A stretch of 64,000 nucleotides of DNA from Pseudomonas_T sp032052615 (GTDB lineage: Bacteria > Pseudomonadota > Gammaproteobacteria > Pseudomonadales > Pseudomonadaceae). The stretch's first letter is position 1. The number at the start of each line of letters is the position of its first letter. Below are positions 29,065-38,500 of this stretch, piece by piece. The notes under the pieces are model-generated. The model searched no databases and was not told the DNA's origin. It saw only the letters and a list, made by a program, of their open reading frames with translations. The position numbers and the translations under genes are program-made. The stretch is taken from positions 53,504 to 117,503 of the forward strand of contig DAMBWF010000011.1 in assembly GCA_032052615.1 (NCBI GenBank). The letters are read 5' to 3'.

Positions 29065-30247
29065 CGACGGCCTCCGTGGGCCGCTCGGCCTGCAGTTCGC
29101 GCCAGCCCAGGGCGAGGGCCTCCAGCAGGCGGTCCACCTGGGCCTCGTCGTGGGCGGCGCTCAGGGTCACCCGCAGCCGGGCGGCGCCGGTCGGCACCGT
29201 CGGCGGGCGGATCGCCCCGACCAGCACCCCGCGCGCGCGCAGCAGACCGGCCAGGCGCAGTGCCCGGGCGCTGTCGCCAACGAGGATCGGCTGGATCGGC
29301 GTCGGGCTGTCCATCAGCGCCAGGCCGATCGCCGCCGCGCCCGCGCGGAACCGCGCGATCAACCGGTTCAGGTGCTCGCGACGCCAGCCTTCCGCCCGCA
29401 GCAGCCTCAGGCTTTCCAGGCTGGCGCAGGCCAGGGCCGGCGGCTGGCTGGTGGTGTAGATGTAGGGCCGGGCGAACTGGATCAGCGTTTCGATCAGCGC
29501 CTCGCTGCCGGCGACGAAGGCGCCGGCGGTGCCGAAGGCCTTGCCCAGGGTGCCCACCAGCACCGGCACCTCGTCCATTCCCAGACCGAAGTGCTCGACC
29601 ACGCCGCCGCCCCGCTCGCCCAGGACGCCGAAACCATGGGCATCGTCCACCATCGTCCAGGCGCCCCGGCGGGCGGCGACCGCGCCCAGGGCCGGCAGGT
29701 CGGCCAGGTCGCCGTCCATGCTGAACACCCCGTCGGTGACCACCAGGGTGTTGCCGGTGGCCTTGTCCAGGCGCTTGCCGAGGCTGTCCGGGTCGTTGTG
29801 CAGGTAGCGGGAGAAGCGGGCCCCGGACAGCAGGCCGCCATCCAGCAGGGAGGCGTGGTTGAGACGGTCCTGAAGCACCGTGTCGCCCTGGCCGACCAGC
29901 GCCGTGACCGCCGCCAGGTTGGCCATGTAGCCGGTGGAGAACAGCAACGCCCGGGGCCGCCCGGTGAAGTCCGCGAGGGCCTCTTCCAAGGCATGGTGCG
30001 GCGCGCCGTGGCCGATCACCAGGTGCGAGGCGCCTCCTCCGGCGCCCCAGCGCGCGGCGCCGGCGCGCAGCGCCTCGATCACCCGCGGGTGGTTGGCCAG
30101 GCCCAGGTAATCGTTGGAGGAAAACGCCAGCAGGCGCTCGCCGTCCACCGTCACCTCCGGGCCCTGGGGCGACTCCAGCAGCGGGCGTTGCCGGTACAGG
30201 TGCGCCGCGCGGCGTTCGGCGAGACGGGCGGAAAGGTCAAAGGTCAT
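29057..30247 (-). CDS. bioF: 8-amino-7-oxononanoate synthase
   Basis: This 396-residue PLP enzyme condenses pimeloyl-ACP with alanine. It starts MTFDLSARLAERRAAHLYRQ at ATG 30247. Active-site motifs are FSSNDYLGLANHPRV, the aspartate in VDDAHGFGVLG, and the Schiff-base lysine in VGTLGKAFGTAGAFV. It lies 71 bases downstream of bioB in the same operon. Confidence 0.96.
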   Translation of the reverse strand: MTFDLSARLAERRAAHLYRQRPLLESPQGPEVTVDGERLLAFSSNDYLGLANHPRVIEALRAGAARWGAGGGASHLVIGHGAPHHALEEALADFTGRPRALLFSTGYMANLAAVTALVGQGDTVLQDRLNHASLLDGGLLSGARFSRYLHNDPDSLGKRLDKATGNTLVVTDGVFSMDGDLADLPALGAVAARRGAWTMVDDAHGFGVLGERGGGVVEHFGLGMDEVPVLVGTLGKAFGTAGAFVAGSEALIETLIQFARPYIYTTSQPPALACASLESLRLLRAEGWRREHLNRLIARFRAGAAAIGLALMDSPTPIQPILVGDSARALRLAGLLRARGVLVGAIRPPTVPTGAARLRVTLSAAHDEAQVDRLLEALALGWRELQAERPTEAVDD

Positions 30248-30318
30248 TACGGGTACCGACAAGGGGCGGTCGCCCGCCCCACTGGAACAGGCTCGAGGGA
30301 GGAGTGACGCGTTGGCGC

Positions 30319-31377
30319 TCAGGCCGAGGCGGCGTCGTAGAACAGCGCCGACTCCCGCTGTTCCACCAGGGCCTGCTCGATGGCCGCCTGATGCACCTCG
30401 TCGTCGTGTTCTTCCCGGGCCTCCGGCTGGATACCGAGACGGGCGAACAGACGCATGTCCCGGTCCGCCTGGGGGTTGCCGGTGGTCAGCAGACGCTCGC
30501 CATAGAAGATCGAGTTGGCGCCGGCCATGAAGGCCAGGGCCTGCATCTGCTCGTTCATTTGCTCGCGACCGGCGGACAGCCGCACATGGGACGCGGGCAT
30601 CATGATCCGCGCCACCGCCAGGGTGCGGATGAAATCGAAGGGGTCGACGTCCTCGGCCTCGGCCAGGGGCGTGCCCTTCACCTTCACCAGCATGTTGATG
30701 GGCACCGATTCGGGGTGCTCGGGCAGGTTGGCCAACTGGATCAGCAAGCCGGCGCGGTCGTCCAGGGACTCGCCCATGCCGAGGATGCCGCCGGAGCAGA
30801 TCTTCATGCCCGCCTCGCGCACGTAGGCCAGGGTCTGCAGGCGCTCGCCGTAGGTGCGGGTGGTGATGATGTTGCCGTAGAACTCCGGCGAGGTGTCGAG
30901 GTTGTGGTTGTAGTAGTCGAGACCGGCGTCGGCCAGGGCCTGGGTCTGCTCGCGGGTCAGCTTGCCCAGGGTCATGCAGGTCTCCAGGCCCAGGGCCTTG
31001 ACCCCCTGGACCATTTTCAGCACGTAGGGCATGTCCTTGGCGGACGGGTGTTTCCAGGCGGCGCCCATGCAGAATCGGGTGGAACCGATGGCCTTGGCCT
31101 CGGCCGCGGCCTCCAGCACCTTTTGCACCTCCATGAGCTTTTCCTTGTCCAGGCCGGTGTCGTAGTGGCCGGACTGCGGGCAGTACTTGCAGTCCTCCGG
31201 ACAAGCGCCGGTCTTGATCGACAGCAGGGTCGAGACCTGCACGCGGTTGGGGTCGAAGTGGGCGCGGTGCACCGTCTGGGCCTGGAACAGCAGGTCGTTG
31301 AAGGGCTGCTCGAACAGGGCGCGGACTTCGGCGAGCGTCCAGTCGTGGCGGCATTCCAGGGAGGCGGTGGCACTCAT
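30319..31377 (-). CDS. bioB: Biotin synthase
   Basis: This 352-residue radical-SAM enzyme inserts sulfur into dethiobiotin. The [4Fe-4S] motif is in GACPEDCKYCPQSGHY (CxxxCxxC, with the reading Cys-Pro-Glu-Asp-Cys-Lys-Tyr-Cys). TRFCMGAAWKHP, YYNHNLDTSPEFY and the GANSIFYGERLLTTGNP segment supply the [2Fe-2S] and substrate residues. It is the first gene of the bioBFHCD operon, transcribed from a promoter overlapped by a BirA operator. Confidence 0.97.
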   Translation of the reverse strand: MSATASLECRHDWTLAEVRALFEQPFNDLLFQAQTVHRAHFDPNRVQVSTLLSIKTGACPEDCKYCPQSGHYDTGLDKEKLMEVQKVLEAAAEAKAIGSTRFCMGAAWKHPSAKDMPYVLKMVQGVKALGLETCMTLGKLTREQTQALADAGLDYYNHNLDTSPEFYGNIITTRTYGERLQTLAYVREAGMKICSGGILGMGESLDDRAGLLIQLANLPEHPESVPINMLVKVKGTPLAEAEDVDPFDFIRTLAVARIMMPASHVRLSAGREQMNEQMQALAFMAGANSIFYGERLLTTGNPQADRDMRLFARLGIQPEAREEHDDEVHQAAIEQALVEQRESALFYDAASA

Positions 31378-31461
31378 GGGGAGGTCCTCGGGGGGGCGCT
31401 TCGGTCGGCGCGTTCAGCTAAGGGGATGACGCGGGCAAGGAGCCCGGCCCAGGCTTCGGGC

Positions 31462-31513
31462 ATCATAGGAACCCTTCGGACGCTGTCAACCCGAACCAGG
31501 ACACAGGTTTACA
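31462..31513 (-). promoter_or_regulatory. bioB promoter with BirA operator over the -35 box
   Basis: On the minus strand a consensus TTGACA (31489-31484) and TATGAT (31467-31462) are spaced 16 bases. The repeat TGTCAACC-N14-GGTTTACA (31484-31513) fits the proteobacterial BirA box (TTGTAAACC-N14-16-GGTTTACAA), and one arm contains the -35 hexamer. BirA with biotinyl-AMP would therefore block RNA polymerase when biotin is plentiful. Confidence 0.78.
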
Positions 31514-31589
31514 TCTGAACATTTATTGAACAATAGAACCCCGCGAGCCCTGCCCCACTCCAAGCTGCATCTCCCCACGAGACACCGCT

Positions 31590-31883
31590 ATGCGTGAAGA
31601 GGCTTTCTTCGATTGGCTGGGCCACACCGTTGGCCAGGCGATTCGCTTCATCGTCGACCTGCTGTCCGGCGTCCTCGGCGTCATCTGGGCGGCCATGGAT
31701 GACTTCCTGCACGGGCTGGCCCGGGCGATCGGCATGGACGTCTCCCTCTTCAGCCTCCTGCTGCTGGCCCTCGGCCTGCTGTTGCTGTACACCGGCGTTC
31801 GCGCGTTCCTGCGCCGCTCGATCATCGCCGGGATCATCTGGATTTTCCTCGGCCTGATCGTCATGAGCTGGCTGATCCACTAG
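31590..31883 (+). CDS. Small inner-membrane protein, 97 residues
   Basis: The protein begins MREEAFFDWLGHTVGQAIRF and has an amphipathic first half (FIVDLLSGVLGVIWAAMDDF) and two clear membrane helices in the second half (LLLLALGLLLLYTGVRAF; IIAGIIWIFLGLIVMSWLIH). There is no known domain. It lies 65 bases before comF and is divergent from bioB; I recall a similar gene beside comF in P. aeruginosa. Confidence 0.75.
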   Translation: MREEAFFDWLGHTVGQAIRFIVDLLSGVLGVIWAAMDDFLHGLARAIGMDVSLFSLLLLALGLLLLYTGVRAFLRRSIIAGIIWIFLGLIVMSWLIH

Positions 31884-31947
31884 GACCCGCTCGGCTAGAC
31901 TCGCCTGGGTTAGCTCCGCGTCAGACGGGCCCAGGGAGGGGCCGACG

Positions 31948-32685
31948 ATGTTCCGTTCCTTCGACCTCGCCCGCTGGCGGCCACGCTGGACCCGCCCGCG
32001 CGCCACCTGCGCCCTGTGCGGCCTGGGCGCGGATCATCCGGCCGCCCCGCTCTGCATCGACTGCCTGCTGGAGCTGCCCTGGTTGCGGGCGCGCTGCGCC
32101 ACCTGCGCGCTGCCCCTGCCGGTAGCCGGGCAGACCTGCGGCGCCTGCCTGCGACGACCGCCCGCCTTCGAGCGGGTCGAAGCGCCCTGGCGCTACGGGT
32201 TTCCCATCGACAGCCTGATCACCGGTTTCAAGCATCGCGCTCGCTGGCCCCATGGCCGGCTACTGGCCGACCTGCTGGCCGAGCACCTGCGCCAAGGGTT
32301 CGCCCAGGGCTTGCACCGGCCCGACTGCCTGCTGCCGGTCCCCCTCGCCCGGGCCCGGTTGCGCCGGCGCGGCTTCAACCAAGCGGGCCTGCTAGCCGAT
32401 TGGTTGGCCGGCGATCTGGATCTGCCGGTCCGTCACGACTGGCTGCGACGCGAACGCGACACGCCCGCCCAGCAGGGGCTGGACGCCGACGCCCGACGGC
32501 GCAACCTGCGCCAGGCGTTCGCCCTGGAGCCCCGCGCCGACCTGACCGACCGCCACGTGGCCGTGGTGGACGACGTGCTCACCACCGGCGCCACCGCCGA
32601 AGCGCTGGCCCGCCTGCTGCGCCGCGCCGGAGCGCGGCGGGTGGACGTCTATTGCCTGGCGCGGACGCCGAAGCCAGGGGACTGA
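31948..32685 (+). CDS. comF: ComF family phosphoribosyltransferase-like protein
   Basis: This 245-residue protein has a double zinc-finger-like N terminus (CALCG, CIDC, CATC, CGAC pairs within residues 20-70), followed by a type I phosphoribosyltransferase domain ending with VAVVDDVLTTGATAEALARLL, the PRPP-binding loop. ComF is required for natural transformation in several bacteria. Its role here is inferred from family. Confidence 0.9.
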   Translation: MFRSFDLARWRPRWTRPRATCALCGLGADHPAAPLCIDCLLELPWLRARCATCALPLPVAGQTCGACLRRPPAFERVEAPWRYGFPIDSLITGFKHRARWPHGRLLADLLAEHLRQGFAQGLHRPDCLLPVPLARARLRRRGFNQAGLLADWLAGDLDLPVRHDWLRRERDTPAQQGLDADARRRNLRQAFALEPRADLTDRHVAVVDDVLTTGATAEALARLLRRAGARRVDVYCLARTPKPGD

Positions 32686-32773
32686 CGCCCGCGCCACGCC
32701 ATGCCCTGACCGCCGGGCGGCCCTGGCGGGCGCGCCGCGTTACACTGGTCGCCCCGTTCGCCGGAATGTCCTC

Positions 32774-33748
32774 ATGTCCCACCCCTTCGCCGACCTCACT
32801 CCCGACCTTGTCCTGGACGCCGTGGAAAGCCTCGGCTACCTCAGCGACGCCCGGGTCCTGGCGCTGAACAGCTACGAGAACCGCGTCTATCAGGTGGGCC
32901 TGGAGAGGGAAACACCCTTGATCGCCAAGTTCTATCGCCCCGCGCGCTGGAGCGACGAGGCGATCCGCGAGGAGCACGCCTTCGCCGCCGAGCTGGCGGA
33001 GCGCGAGGTGCCGGTGGTGGCCCCGCTGGCGCGCGACGGCGAGACCCTGTTCGCGCATGCCGGCTTCCGCTTCGCCCTGTTCCCCCGGCGCGGCGGCCGC
33101 GCCCCGGAGCCGGGCAACCTGGACCATCTCTACCGCCTCGGCCAGTTGCTCGGACGCCTGCACGCGGTCGGCGCGATGCATCCCTTCGCCCATCGCGAGG
33201 CCCTGACGGTGGAGGGCTTCGGCCACGCGTCCCTGGACACCGTGCTGGAAGGCGGGTTCGTCCCCGCCACCCTGTTGCCGGCCTACGAGTCGGTGGCCCG
33301 CGACTTGCTGGCGCGCCTCGACCGGCTGTTCGCCGAGGTGCGCTACACACCGATCCGCCTGCACGGCGACTGCCATCCCGGCAACCTGCTATGCCGCGAC
33401 GACACCTTCCATATGGTCGATCTGGACGACTGCCGCATGGGCCCGGCGTTGCAGGACCTGTGGATGATGCTCGCGGGAGACCGCCAGGAGCGCCTCGGCC
33501 AGCTCGCCGAACTGGTGGACGGCTACCAGGAATTCCACGACTTCGACGCCCGCCAGTTGCCCTTGCTGGAGGGCCTGCGCGCCCTGCGCCTGCTGCATTA
33601 CAGCGCCTGGCTGACGCGGCGCTGGGACGACCCGGCATTCCCCCGCAGCTTTTCCTGGTTCGGCAGCGAACGTTATTGGGGCGAGCAGGTGCTGATCCTG
33701 AGGGAGCAGTGCGCGGCCCTCGACGAAGCGCCGCTGCGCCTGTACTGA
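32774..33748 (+). CDS. srkA: Stress response serine/threonine kinase SrkA (YihE)
   Basis: This 324-residue APH-like kinase opposes the MazEF death pathway and the Cpx-linked stress response in E. coli. Motifs are YENRVYQVG and LIAKFYRPARWSDEAI (lysine), the catalytic LHGDCHPGNLLC (about residues 196-207) and the metal-binding MVDLDDCRMGPALQDLWM. Length and order match YihE/SrkA. It lies singly between comF and rarD. Confidence 0.93.
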   Translation: MSHPFADLTPDLVLDAVESLGYLSDARVLALNSYENRVYQVGLERETPLIAKFYRPARWSDEAIREEHAFAAELAEREVPVVAPLARDGETLFAHAGFRFALFPRRGGRAPEPGNLDHLYRLGQLLGRLHAVGAMHPFAHREALTVEGFGHASLDTVLEGGFVPATLLPAYESVARDLLARLDRLFAEVRYTPIRLHGDCHPGNLLCRDDTFHMVDLDDCRMGPALQDLWMMLAGDRQERLGQLAELVDGYQEFHDFDARQLPLLEGLRALRLLHYSAWLTRRWDDPAFPRSFSWFGSERYWGEQVLILREQCAALDEAPLRLY

Positions 33749-33827
33749 GCGCGCCCTCGCTACCGAGACAAGGGGCTTCGCGGCTGCCAGAATGGCCGGT
33801 CCCTCAGCAGTACCAGGACCTCCTCGC

Positions 33828-34712
33828 ATGCACGCCGCCAACCCGCGCCTCGGCTATTTCCTCGGCCTCACCGCCTACACCCTGTGGGGCCTCTTCCCGC
33901 TGTACTTCAAGGCCATCGAGGCGGTGCCGGCCATCGAGATCGTCGTCCACCGGGTGCTCTGGGCGGCGCTGTTCGGCAGCCTGTTGCTGGCGGTCTGGAA
34001 GCACCCGGGCTGGTGGCGCGAGCTGCGCGCCCATCCGCGGCGACTGGCCGTGCTGACCCTGAGCGGCGCGCTGATCGCCAGCAACTGGCTGGTGTACGTC
34101 TGGGCGGTGAACAACGGGCGGATGCTCGAGGCCAGTCTGGGCTACTACATCAACCCGTTGGTGAACGTGCTGCTCGGCCTGTTGCTGCTGGGCGAGCGGC
34201 TGCGCCGCCTGCAATGGCTGGCGGTGCTCCTGGCGTGCCTCGGCGTGGCCCAGCAGATCTGGCAGGCCGGCAGTCTGCCCTGGGTGTCCCTGGTGCTGGC
34301 GCTGACCTTCGGTTTCTACGGCCTGATCCGCAAGCAGGCACCGGTGGCGGCACTGCCCGGGCTGGTGGTGGAAACCTGGCTGCTCGTGCCCGTCGCCCTT
34401 GTCTGGCTCGCCCTGAACCCCGGCGCCCAGAGCGAGCAGGCAGGCTTCTGGACCAGCTCCCAGGCGCTGTGGCTGATCGCCGCCGGGCCCATCACCCTGT
34501 GCCCGCTGATCTGCTTCAACGCCGCCGCCCGGCACCTACCCTTCGCCACCTTGGGCTTTCTGCAATACCTCGCGCCGACCCTGGTGCTGCTGCAAGCGAT
34601 TTTCCTCTACGGGGAGCACTTCGATCCGAGCCGCCTGCTGGCCTTCGCCTGCATCTGGGCGGGCCTGGCGATCTACAGCCTCGACGCCTGGCTGACCCTA
34701 AGACGCAACTGA
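33828..34712 (+). CDS. rarD: EamA family transporter RarD
   Basis: This 294-residue protein has ten transmembrane helices in two EamA repeats. Landmarks are the N terminus GYFLGLTAYTLWGLFPLYFK, WNxR-equivalent HRVLWA, GRMLEASLGYYINPLVNVL and the C-terminal FLQYLAPTLVLL. RarD was named for chloramphenicol-sensitive protein; the substrate is unknown. ATG 33828 follows an AGGACCTCC ribosome site. Confidence 0.93.
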   Translation: MHAANPRLGYFLGLTAYTLWGLFPLYFKAIEAVPAIEIVVHRVLWAALFGSLLLAVWKHPGWWRELRAHPRRLAVLTLSGALIASNWLVYVWAVNNGRMLEASLGYYINPLVNVLLGLLLLGERLRRLQWLAVLLACLGVAQQIWQAGSLPWVSLVLALTFGFYGLIRKQAPVAALPGLVVETWLLVPVALVWLALNPGAQSEQAGFWTSSQALWLIAAGPITLCPLICFNAAARHLPFATLGFLQYLAPTLVLLQAIFLYGEHFDPSRLLAFACIWAGLAIYSLDAWLTLRRN

Positions 34713-34775
34713 GCGAAAAATCGCCATCCGGCCAGCGGCCCCGTGCCACGCGGGCCCTGGCCGGTCATCCCGGGC

Positions 34776-34897
34776 TTATCCACACGCTCATCCCCAGAAG
34801 CCGTGCATAACGCCGGCGAAGCGGGTTGTTTTTCAACCACTTAGGCGCGGCTCCCGGCCCACCGGGGCGGGCGCCGCCTGCCCCCAGCTTATCCACA
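34776..34897. promoter_or_regulatory. DnaA-box cluster between rarD and the GcvR-like gene
   Basis: Two perfect DnaA boxes TTATCCACA lie at 34776-34784 and 34889-34897, same orientation, inside the 214-base convergent gap. A third, TTATGCACG on the minus strand at 34802-34810, matches at eight of nine positions. No genes start here, so a promoter role is unlikely. It could be a DnaA-titrating or reactivating locus. Confidence 0.6.
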
Positions 34898-34926
34898 GCG
34901 CTACCCACGCCCGACGGGGATAACCG

Positions 34927-35451
34927 TCAGGATCCGGGCTCGTGGTCCAGGCGCAGCTCCACCATCAGCTCGTCGGCCAGGGACTCCAGGCGCGCCTGCA
35001 ACGTCTCCAGCGAGGCGCTGGCCGGCACCGCCAGGGTGGCCTGGGCGTGGAACAGCGGCTCGCCGCTCATGGGCGCCGGGCGCACGTCGGTCTGCAAGCG
35101 CTCCAGGTTGATCCCCTGCTCCGCCAGGGAGCGGGTGATCTCGCGGACGATGCCCGGCCGGTCGTTGCCGACCAGGTCCAGCTCCACCGCGCGTCCCGGG
35201 CTCGCCGAGGCCTGACCACCGCCAGCGAACTGCACACGGATGCCGTGGCGCTCCAGGTCTTGGAGGCTCCGCACCAAGTCATCGTGCGCCGACGGCTCCA
35301 CGGCGATGCGCAGGATGCCGGCGAACTGCCCGGCCATGCGCGCCATGCGGCTGTCCAGCCAATTGCCGCCATGCCCGGCGATGCACTGGGCGACGCGTTC
35401 CACCAGGCCGGGATGATCGGCGGCGATGAGGGTAATGACCAACTGATCCAT
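34927..35451 (-). CDS. ACT-domain protein, glycine cleavage repressor-like (GcvR family)
   Basis: This 174-residue protein has two ACT domains: LVITLIAADHPGLVERVAQC at the start and VELDLVGNDRPGIVREITRS near residue 90. GcvR is the antagonist of the activator GcvA in E. coli; pseudomonad members are known only by family. ATG 35451 is preferred, with GAGGTG upstream. The open frame continues a few codons further upstream without similarity. Confidence 0.85.
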   Translation of the reverse strand: MDQLVITLIAADHPGLVERVAQCIAGHGGNWLDSRMARMAGQFAGILRIAVEPSAHDDLVRSLQDLERHGIRVQFAGGGQASASPGRAVELDLVGNDRPGIVREITRSLAEQGINLERLQTDVRPAPMSGEPLFHAQATLAVPASASLETLQARLESLADELMVELRLDHEPGS

Positions 35452-35531
35452 GGGCACCTCGCGACGTGGAAGGGGTTTCTGCATGGACCGACGGGGAAGC
35501 CGAACGTGCCCCGGCGCGGGACGCCGAAGGT

Positions 35532-36029
35532 CTAGGCGGGGAAGGCGGGCGACTCGGCGTCCAGCGCGCGCGCCGGCGGGCGCTTGCCGGCCAGGCTCAG
35601 CCAGTAGGTGTGGAACACCTCGTCACGCGTGTAGCCCAGGCGTTCGTACAGCGCCTGGCCGACGCGATTGGTCTTCGCCGTTTCCAACTGGATGCCGCAG
35701 GCGCCCCGCTCCTCGGCGAAGCGCCGGGCCGCCTCCATCAGCGCGCCGCCCACGCCGCGTCGGCGCGCGCCCTTGCGCACGTACAGATCGCTGAGCAGCC
35801 AGGCCGGCTCCAGCAGCAACGAGGCGTGGTAGGGATAGAGCTGGACGAAGCCGAGGGCGGCCTCGCCGTCGCGGGCGATCAGCACCTGGGAGTCGCCCCG
35901 CGCCAGGCGCTCCTGAAGAAACGCGCGGATACTCGCCGGCGGGCGTGCCACTTCGTAGAACTCTAGGTAGCCGGCGAACAGGGTCACCAGGTCGTCGAGA
36001 TCGCGAGGGGTAGCGGGAAGGATGGTCAT
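35532..36029 (-). CDS. GNAT family N-acetyltransferase
   Basis: This 165-residue acetyltransferase starts MTILPATPRDLDDLVTLFAG. Motif A, the acetyl-CoA pyrophosphate loop, is LYVRKGARRRGVGGALM (pattern R/Q-x-x-G-x-G/A), and motif B is LYERLGYTRDEVF. The substrate is unknown. It is divergent from glcB, an arrangement I recall from P. aeruginosa PA0483/PA0482. Confidence 0.88.
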   Translation of the reverse strand: MTILPATPRDLDDLVTLFAGYLEFYEVARPPASIRAFLQERLARGDSQVLIARDGEAALGFVQLYPYHASLLLEPAWLLSDLYVRKGARRRGVGGALMEAARRFAEERGACGIQLETAKTNRVGQALYERLGYTRDEVFHTYWLSLAGKRPPARALDAESPAFPA

Positions 36030-36308
36030 CGGCACGCTCCGGCGGAATTCGCTGGAGTATAGGCAAGCGGCGGGAGGGCGCCTGCGGCCTGGGGTCGCGC
36101 TCGGCGCCTCCGAACCGCGTCGACTTCCCCTGGAATCGTTCGCATATGACTGGAACGAGCCGACCGGTCGCAACGCGACGCCAACCGCTGATGCTCTCGC
36201 GGAATTTCATGTAGTATGCCGCGTCCCGGACTACAAAATCCGTCGCCGGCGCGCTCGCGGATGCCCGCGCGCGTCGAAGCCGAAACAGTGAGCAGAGTGA
36301 GGCAAGCA

Positions 36309-38486
36309 ATGACTGAACGCGTTCGAGTCGGTGGCCTGCAGGTCGCCAAGGTCCTGTACGACTTCGTCAACCACGAAGCCATCCCCGGCACCGGCCTTTC
36401 CGCCGAGGCCTTCTGGAAGGGCGCCGAGCAGGTGATCGCCGATCTCGCGCCGAAGAACGCCGCCCTGCTCGCCACGCGCGACGCCCTCCAGGCCCGCATC
36501 GACGAGTGGCACCGCGCCCGCGCCGGCCAGCCCCACGACGCGGCGGCCTACAAGGCGTTCCTCCAGGAGATCGGCTACCTGCTGTCCCCGGGCGAGGACT
36601 TCGAGGCCACTCCCCGGAACGTCGACGAGGAGATCGCCCGCATGGCCGGCCCGCAACTGGTGGTGCCGGTGATGAACGCGCGCTTCGCCCTGAACGCGGC
36701 CAATGCCCGCTGGGGTTCGTTGTACGACGCGCTGTATGGCACCGACGCCATCCCCGAGGATGGCGGCGCGGAGAAAGGCAAGGGCTACAACCGCGTGCGC
36801 GGGGACAAGGTGATTGCCTTCGCCCGCGCCTTCCTCGACGAGGCCGCGCCCCTGGCCAATGGCTCCCACCGCGACGCCAAGGCCTATGTGGTCTATGGCG
36901 ACAAGCTGGTGGTGAACCTGGCCGACGGCAACGAGACCGGCCTGAAGGACGTCACCCAGTTCGTCGGGTTCCAGGGCGATGCCGCCGCGCCCAAGGCCGT
37001 GCTGTTCAAGCACAACGGCCTGCACTTCGAGATCCAGATCGACCCGGACAGCCCCATCGGCCGCACCGACGCCGCCGGCGTGAAGGACGTGCTGATGGAA
37101 GCCGCGCTGACCACCATCATGGACTGCGAGGACTCGGTGGCGGCGGTGGACGCCGACGACAAAGTGGTGGTGTACCGCAACTGGCTGGGCCTGATGAAGG
37201 GCGACCTGGCCGAGCAGGTCACCAAGAACGGCGAGACCTTCACCCGGGTCATGTACGGCGACCGCAACTACACCGCCGCCGACGGCGGCGCCTTGACCCT
37301 GCATGGCCGTTCCCTGCTGTTCATTCGCAACGTCGGCCACCTGATGACCAACGACGCGATCCTCGACGCCCAAGGCAACGAGGTGCCCGAGGGCATCCAG
37401 GACGGCCTGTTCACCAGCCTGATCGCCCTGCACGACCTCAAGGGCAACACCCAGCGTCGCAACAGCCGTACCGGCAGCGTCTACATCGTCAAGCCGAAGA
37501 TGCACGGCCCCGAGGAAGTGGCGTTCACCGACGAGCTGTTCGGGCGCGTCGAAGATGTCCTCGGCCTGCCGCGCCACACCCTCAAGGTGGGCATCATGGA
37601 CGAGGAGCGCCGCACCACGGTCAACCTCAAGGCGTGCATCCGCGCCGCCCGGGAGCGGGTGGTGTTCATCAACACCGGCTTCCTCGACCGCACCGGCGAC
37701 GAGATCCACACCTCCATGGAAGCCGGCGCGGTGGTGCGCAAGGCGGCGATGAAGAGCGAGAAGTGGATCGGCGCCTACGAGAACAACAACGTCGACGTCG
37801 GCCTCGCCACCGGCCTGCGGGGCAAGGCACAGATCGGCAAGGGCATGTGGGCGATGCCGGACCTGATGGCCGCCATGCTGGAGCAGAAGATCGGTCACCC
37901 GCTGTCCGGCGCCAACACCGCCTGGGTGCCCTCGCCCACCGCCGCCACCCTGCACGCGCTGCATTACCACAAGGTCGATGTGTTCGCCCGCCAGGCGGAA
38001 CTGGCCAGCCGCGCCCCGGCGTCCCTGGACGACATCCTCACCCTGCCCCTGGCGCCCCGGGTCGACTGGAGCGCGGAGGAGATCAAGCACGAGCTGGACA
38101 ACAACTGCCAGGGCATCCTCGGCTACGTGGTGCGCTGGATCGACCAGGGCGTGGGCTGTTCCAAGGTGCCGGACATCAACGACATCGGCCTGATGGAGGA
38201 CCGCGCCACCCTGCGCATCTCCAGCCAGTTGCTGGCCAACTGGCTGCGCCACGGCGTGATCACCCGCGAGCAGGTGGAGGAAAGCCTCCAGCGCATGGCC
38301 GCGGTCGTGGACCGGCAGAACGCCAACGACCCGGCCTACCGACCGATGGCTCCGGACTTCGCCGCCAGCGTGGCGTTCCAAGCGGCCCTGGAATTGGTGG
38401 TCGAAGGCGCCCGCCAGCCCAACGGCTACACCGAGCCGGTGCTGCATCGCCGTCGCCGCGAGTTCAAGGCCAAGCACGGTCGCTGA
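36309..38486 (+). CDS. glcB: Malate synthase G
   Basis: This 725-residue enzyme condenses glyoxylate and acetyl-CoA to malate in the glyoxylate shunt. It starts MTERVRVGGLQVAKVLYDFV at ATG 36309. Landmarks are TTIMDCEDSVAAVDADDK, the arginine/glutamate active-site region MDEERRTTVNLKACI, and INTGFLDRTGDEIHTSMEAG; ANTAWVPSPTAATLHALHYH is near the end. Full length for the G isoform. Confidence 0.97.
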   Translation: MTERVRVGGLQVAKVLYDFVNHEAIPGTGLSAEAFWKGAEQVIADLAPKNAALLATRDALQARIDEWHRARAGQPHDAAAYKAFLQEIGYLLSPGEDFEATPRNVDEEIARMAGPQLVVPVMNARFALNAANARWGSLYDALYGTDAIPEDGGAEKGKGYNRVRGDKVIAFARAFLDEAAPLANGSHRDAKAYVVYGDKLVVNLADGNETGLKDVTQFVGFQGDAAAPKAVLFKHNGLHFEIQIDPDSPIGRTDAAGVKDVLMEAALTTIMDCEDSVAAVDADDKVVVYRNWLGLMKGDLAEQVTKNGETFTRVMYGDRNYTAADGGALTLHGRSLLFIRNVGHLMTNDAILDAQGNEVPEGIQDGLFTSLIALHDLKGNTQRRNSRTGSVYIVKPKMHGPEEVAFTDELFGRVEDVLGLPRHTLKVGIMDEERRTTVNLKACIRAARERVVFINTGFLDRTGDEIHTSMEAGAVVRKAAMKSEKWIGAYENNNVDVGLATGLRGKAQIGKGMWAMPDLMAAMLEQKIGHPLSGANTAWVPSPTAATLHALHYHKVDVFARQAELASRAPASLDDILTLPLAPRVDWSAEEIKHELDNNCQGILGYVVRWIDQGVGCSKVPDINDIGLMEDRATLRISSQLLANWLRHGVITREQVEESLQRMAAVVDRQNANDPAYRPMAPDFAASVAFQAALELVVEGARQPNGYTEPVLHRRRREFKAKHGR

Positions 38487-38500
38487 TCGTCGCCCCAACG

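Noticed and set aside
31524..31535. TATTG-AA-CAATA inverted repeat near the bioB promoter
   Set aside because: It resembles half of the BetI-like site but there is no choline gene nearby and the arms are only five bases; probably chance.
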